From the NCBI GenBank assembly GCA_900128395.1, contig LT649625.1:1-17797 (forward strand): a stretch of DNA of 17,797 nt, given 5' to 3'. Position 1 is the first letter of the stretch. Each line of letters begins with the position of its first letter. Made by a program: the position numbers and the translations under genes. This stretch comes from Stramenopiles sp. TOSAG23-2 (lineage: Eukaryota; Sar). Positions 16,961-17,797 of this stretch are shown here, piece by piece. The notes under the pieces were generated by a model. It had not been told where the DNA came from, did not search any database, and worked only from the letters and a program-made list of their open reading frames with translations.

Positions 16961-17018
16961 TCTGGACACCAGAGATTTTCCTTGCCAGTATCCTGACAAG
17001 GAAAACCTCTGGTCCAGA
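16961..17018. repeat. Imperfect 22-bp hairpin with 12-nt loop
   Basis: Arm 1 (16961-16984) and arm 2 (16997-17018) are complementary over 21 of 22 positions, with a 2-nt bulge (the AC in TCTGGACACCAGAG). The loop is CCAGTATCCTGA. The stem is GC-richer than its surroundings. It lies 231-288 nt upstream of the flavoprotein ATG. Confidence 0.85.
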
Positions 17019-17389
17019 ACGCCAACATCCATTATGAATAGTGTTATTTTTTTCATATTTTTTAGTGTTTTTCCACTTTTTAAATAGGATCTTAGGCTTG
17101 GCAGTCTACAAAGGATTATTTTTGTTCTTATTGTAATTAGTATAGACACCTATCAAAATGAAATAATATTTAAGGATTCTCGTCTAAAATGCCTTGAAAA
17201 CATAAACGTTCAGAAAAACAACATATATTTCAGATACAAACACATATACAAAAATATATATAGATACATAGACAGATATATTATAGAATATGATTAATTT
17301 AAATTAGATACTCTATGAGATAATTGTTTATATCATGATTTTTATTATTAATATGTTATATATAATAATAAAAATCCATTTATTGAAGA

Positions 17390-17434
17390 CAACTGTTTAT
17401 AAATTAAATAATACAAGATAAAATTGAACAGTTG
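17390..17434. repeat. 8-bp inverted repeat CAACTGTT/AACAGTTG
   Basis: The arms at 17390-17397 and 17427-17434 are perfect complements separated by 29 nt of AT-rich sequence. The short arms make function uncertain. Confidence 0.5.
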
Positions 17435-17540
17435 CAAATGTTATTTATAAGATATATATATACTGCTACTAATAATAATATATGTATAATTAGATGTTAA
17501 TTATGAAAATGTAATTGGTTATGTATTGTAAAAAGTTATT

Positions 17541-17621
17541 CAAACTGTCTCCAAATTATTGTTTCATTTGGTAGGAAATAATAAATCCTACCAAACAAGC
17601 TAAAAATTTCCAGACAGTTTG
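17541..17621. repeat. Nested double inverted repeat
   Basis: The outer arms CAAACTGTCT (17541-17550) and AGACAGTTTG (17612-17621) are perfect 10-bp complements. The inner arms TTTGGTAGGA (17567-17576) and TCCTACCAAA (17586-17595) are a second perfect 10-bp pair with a 9-nt loop. Confidence 0.85.
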
Positions 17622-17797
17622 TACAACTTGTTACAAACCATAATAAAGTCTGTGTGTATAAATCTACATTTAAAATTTTCATATCTATATATATACATCA
17701 ATAAATATAAATACTGACATTCTTTGTCAATAAAATAGATATGTAAAAGTTTCTATTAGTGTTCAATGCTATTCCCATACTATTCGCATTCTCAATA

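Larger units (their letters stand above)
16731..17797. other. Gene-free right end with strong inverted repeats, 1067 nt
   Basis: Upstream of the flavoprotein gene. It contains a T25 tract between GGTGTGG/CCACACC arms (16905-16949), a 22-bp imperfect hairpin (16961-17018), an 8-bp inverted repeat CAACTGTT...AACAGTTG (17390-17434) and a nested double hairpin (17541-17621). The rest is AT-rich with TATATA runs. No coding frame has convincing composition. It may hold the flavoprotein promoter, the far end of a neighbour's transcript, or remnants of foldback elements. Confidence 0.5.

Noticed and set aside
16871-17149. 92-codon minus-strand frame across the T25 tract
   Set aside because: It depends on a poly-Lys reading of the homopolymer and covers the hairpin region. 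No protein features.
16905-17621. Transposon with terminal inverted repeats spanning the right-end hairpins
   Set aside because: The hairpin arms at 16.9-17.0 kb and at 17.55 kb do not match each other. No transposase frame or target duplication is visible.
17640-17797. Possible tRNA or other structured RNA at the right edge
   Set aside because: No cloverleaf, A/B box pair or other recognisable RNA signature was found. The sequence is AT-rich.

Overview
This is nuclear DNA from an AT-rich, gene-dense, intron-poor eukaryotic microbe, most likely a free-living flagellated protist. The evidence is a spliceosome subunit gene (CWC15), a GT-AG intron, long AT-only intergenic spacers, monocistronic genes with A-rich start contexts, and pure AAT or AGT codon tracts encoding Asn and Ser runs. 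An IQUB-like gene argues for a cilium. I cannot place the lineage firmly. A stramenopile or another AT-rich heterotrophic flagellate is only a guess.

Nine protein genes are supported, largely as convergent pairs. (1) A membrane-anchored alpha/beta hydrolase of the chlamydial DUF818 type (+, 264-1436) faces CWC15 (-, 1632-2333). (2) A DEK-type/HMG-box chromatin protein (+, 3255-4076) faces an unrecognised coiled-coil protein (-, 4504-5682). (3) An SLC38/AVT-like amino acid transporter (+, 6395-7849) and an ankyrin/TPR protein (+, 8359-10779) face the IQUB-like gene (-, 11166-12686). (4) A TspO/MBR-like membrane protein (+, 13647-14702) faces a membrane-anchored FAD-dependent amine-oxidase-type flavoprotein (-, 14884-16730). 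The last gene has one 100-nt intron and an apparent one-base frameshift in an A8 run. Spacers between 3' ends are short (181-427 nt). Spacers between divergent 5' ends are 712-960 nt. The last ~1.07 kb holds no gene but has several strong inverted repeats.

The genes do not form a pathway. They cover chromatin and RNA processing (DEK/HMG, CWC15), transport and membrane functions (transporter, TspO-like, hydrolase), the cilium (IQUB) and redox metabolism (flavoprotein). I see no mobile-element coding sequence, tRNA, rRNA or CRISPR array, and no clear multi-gene novel system.

The points most worth checking are two homopolymer sites (A8 in the flavoprotein, G11 at the end of the TspO-like gene) where one base changes the predicted protein, the DEK plus HMG-box architecture, the chlamydia-type hydrolase, the CG-containing short palindromes in all four convergent spacers, and the hairpins near 16.9-17.0 kb and 17.55 kb.
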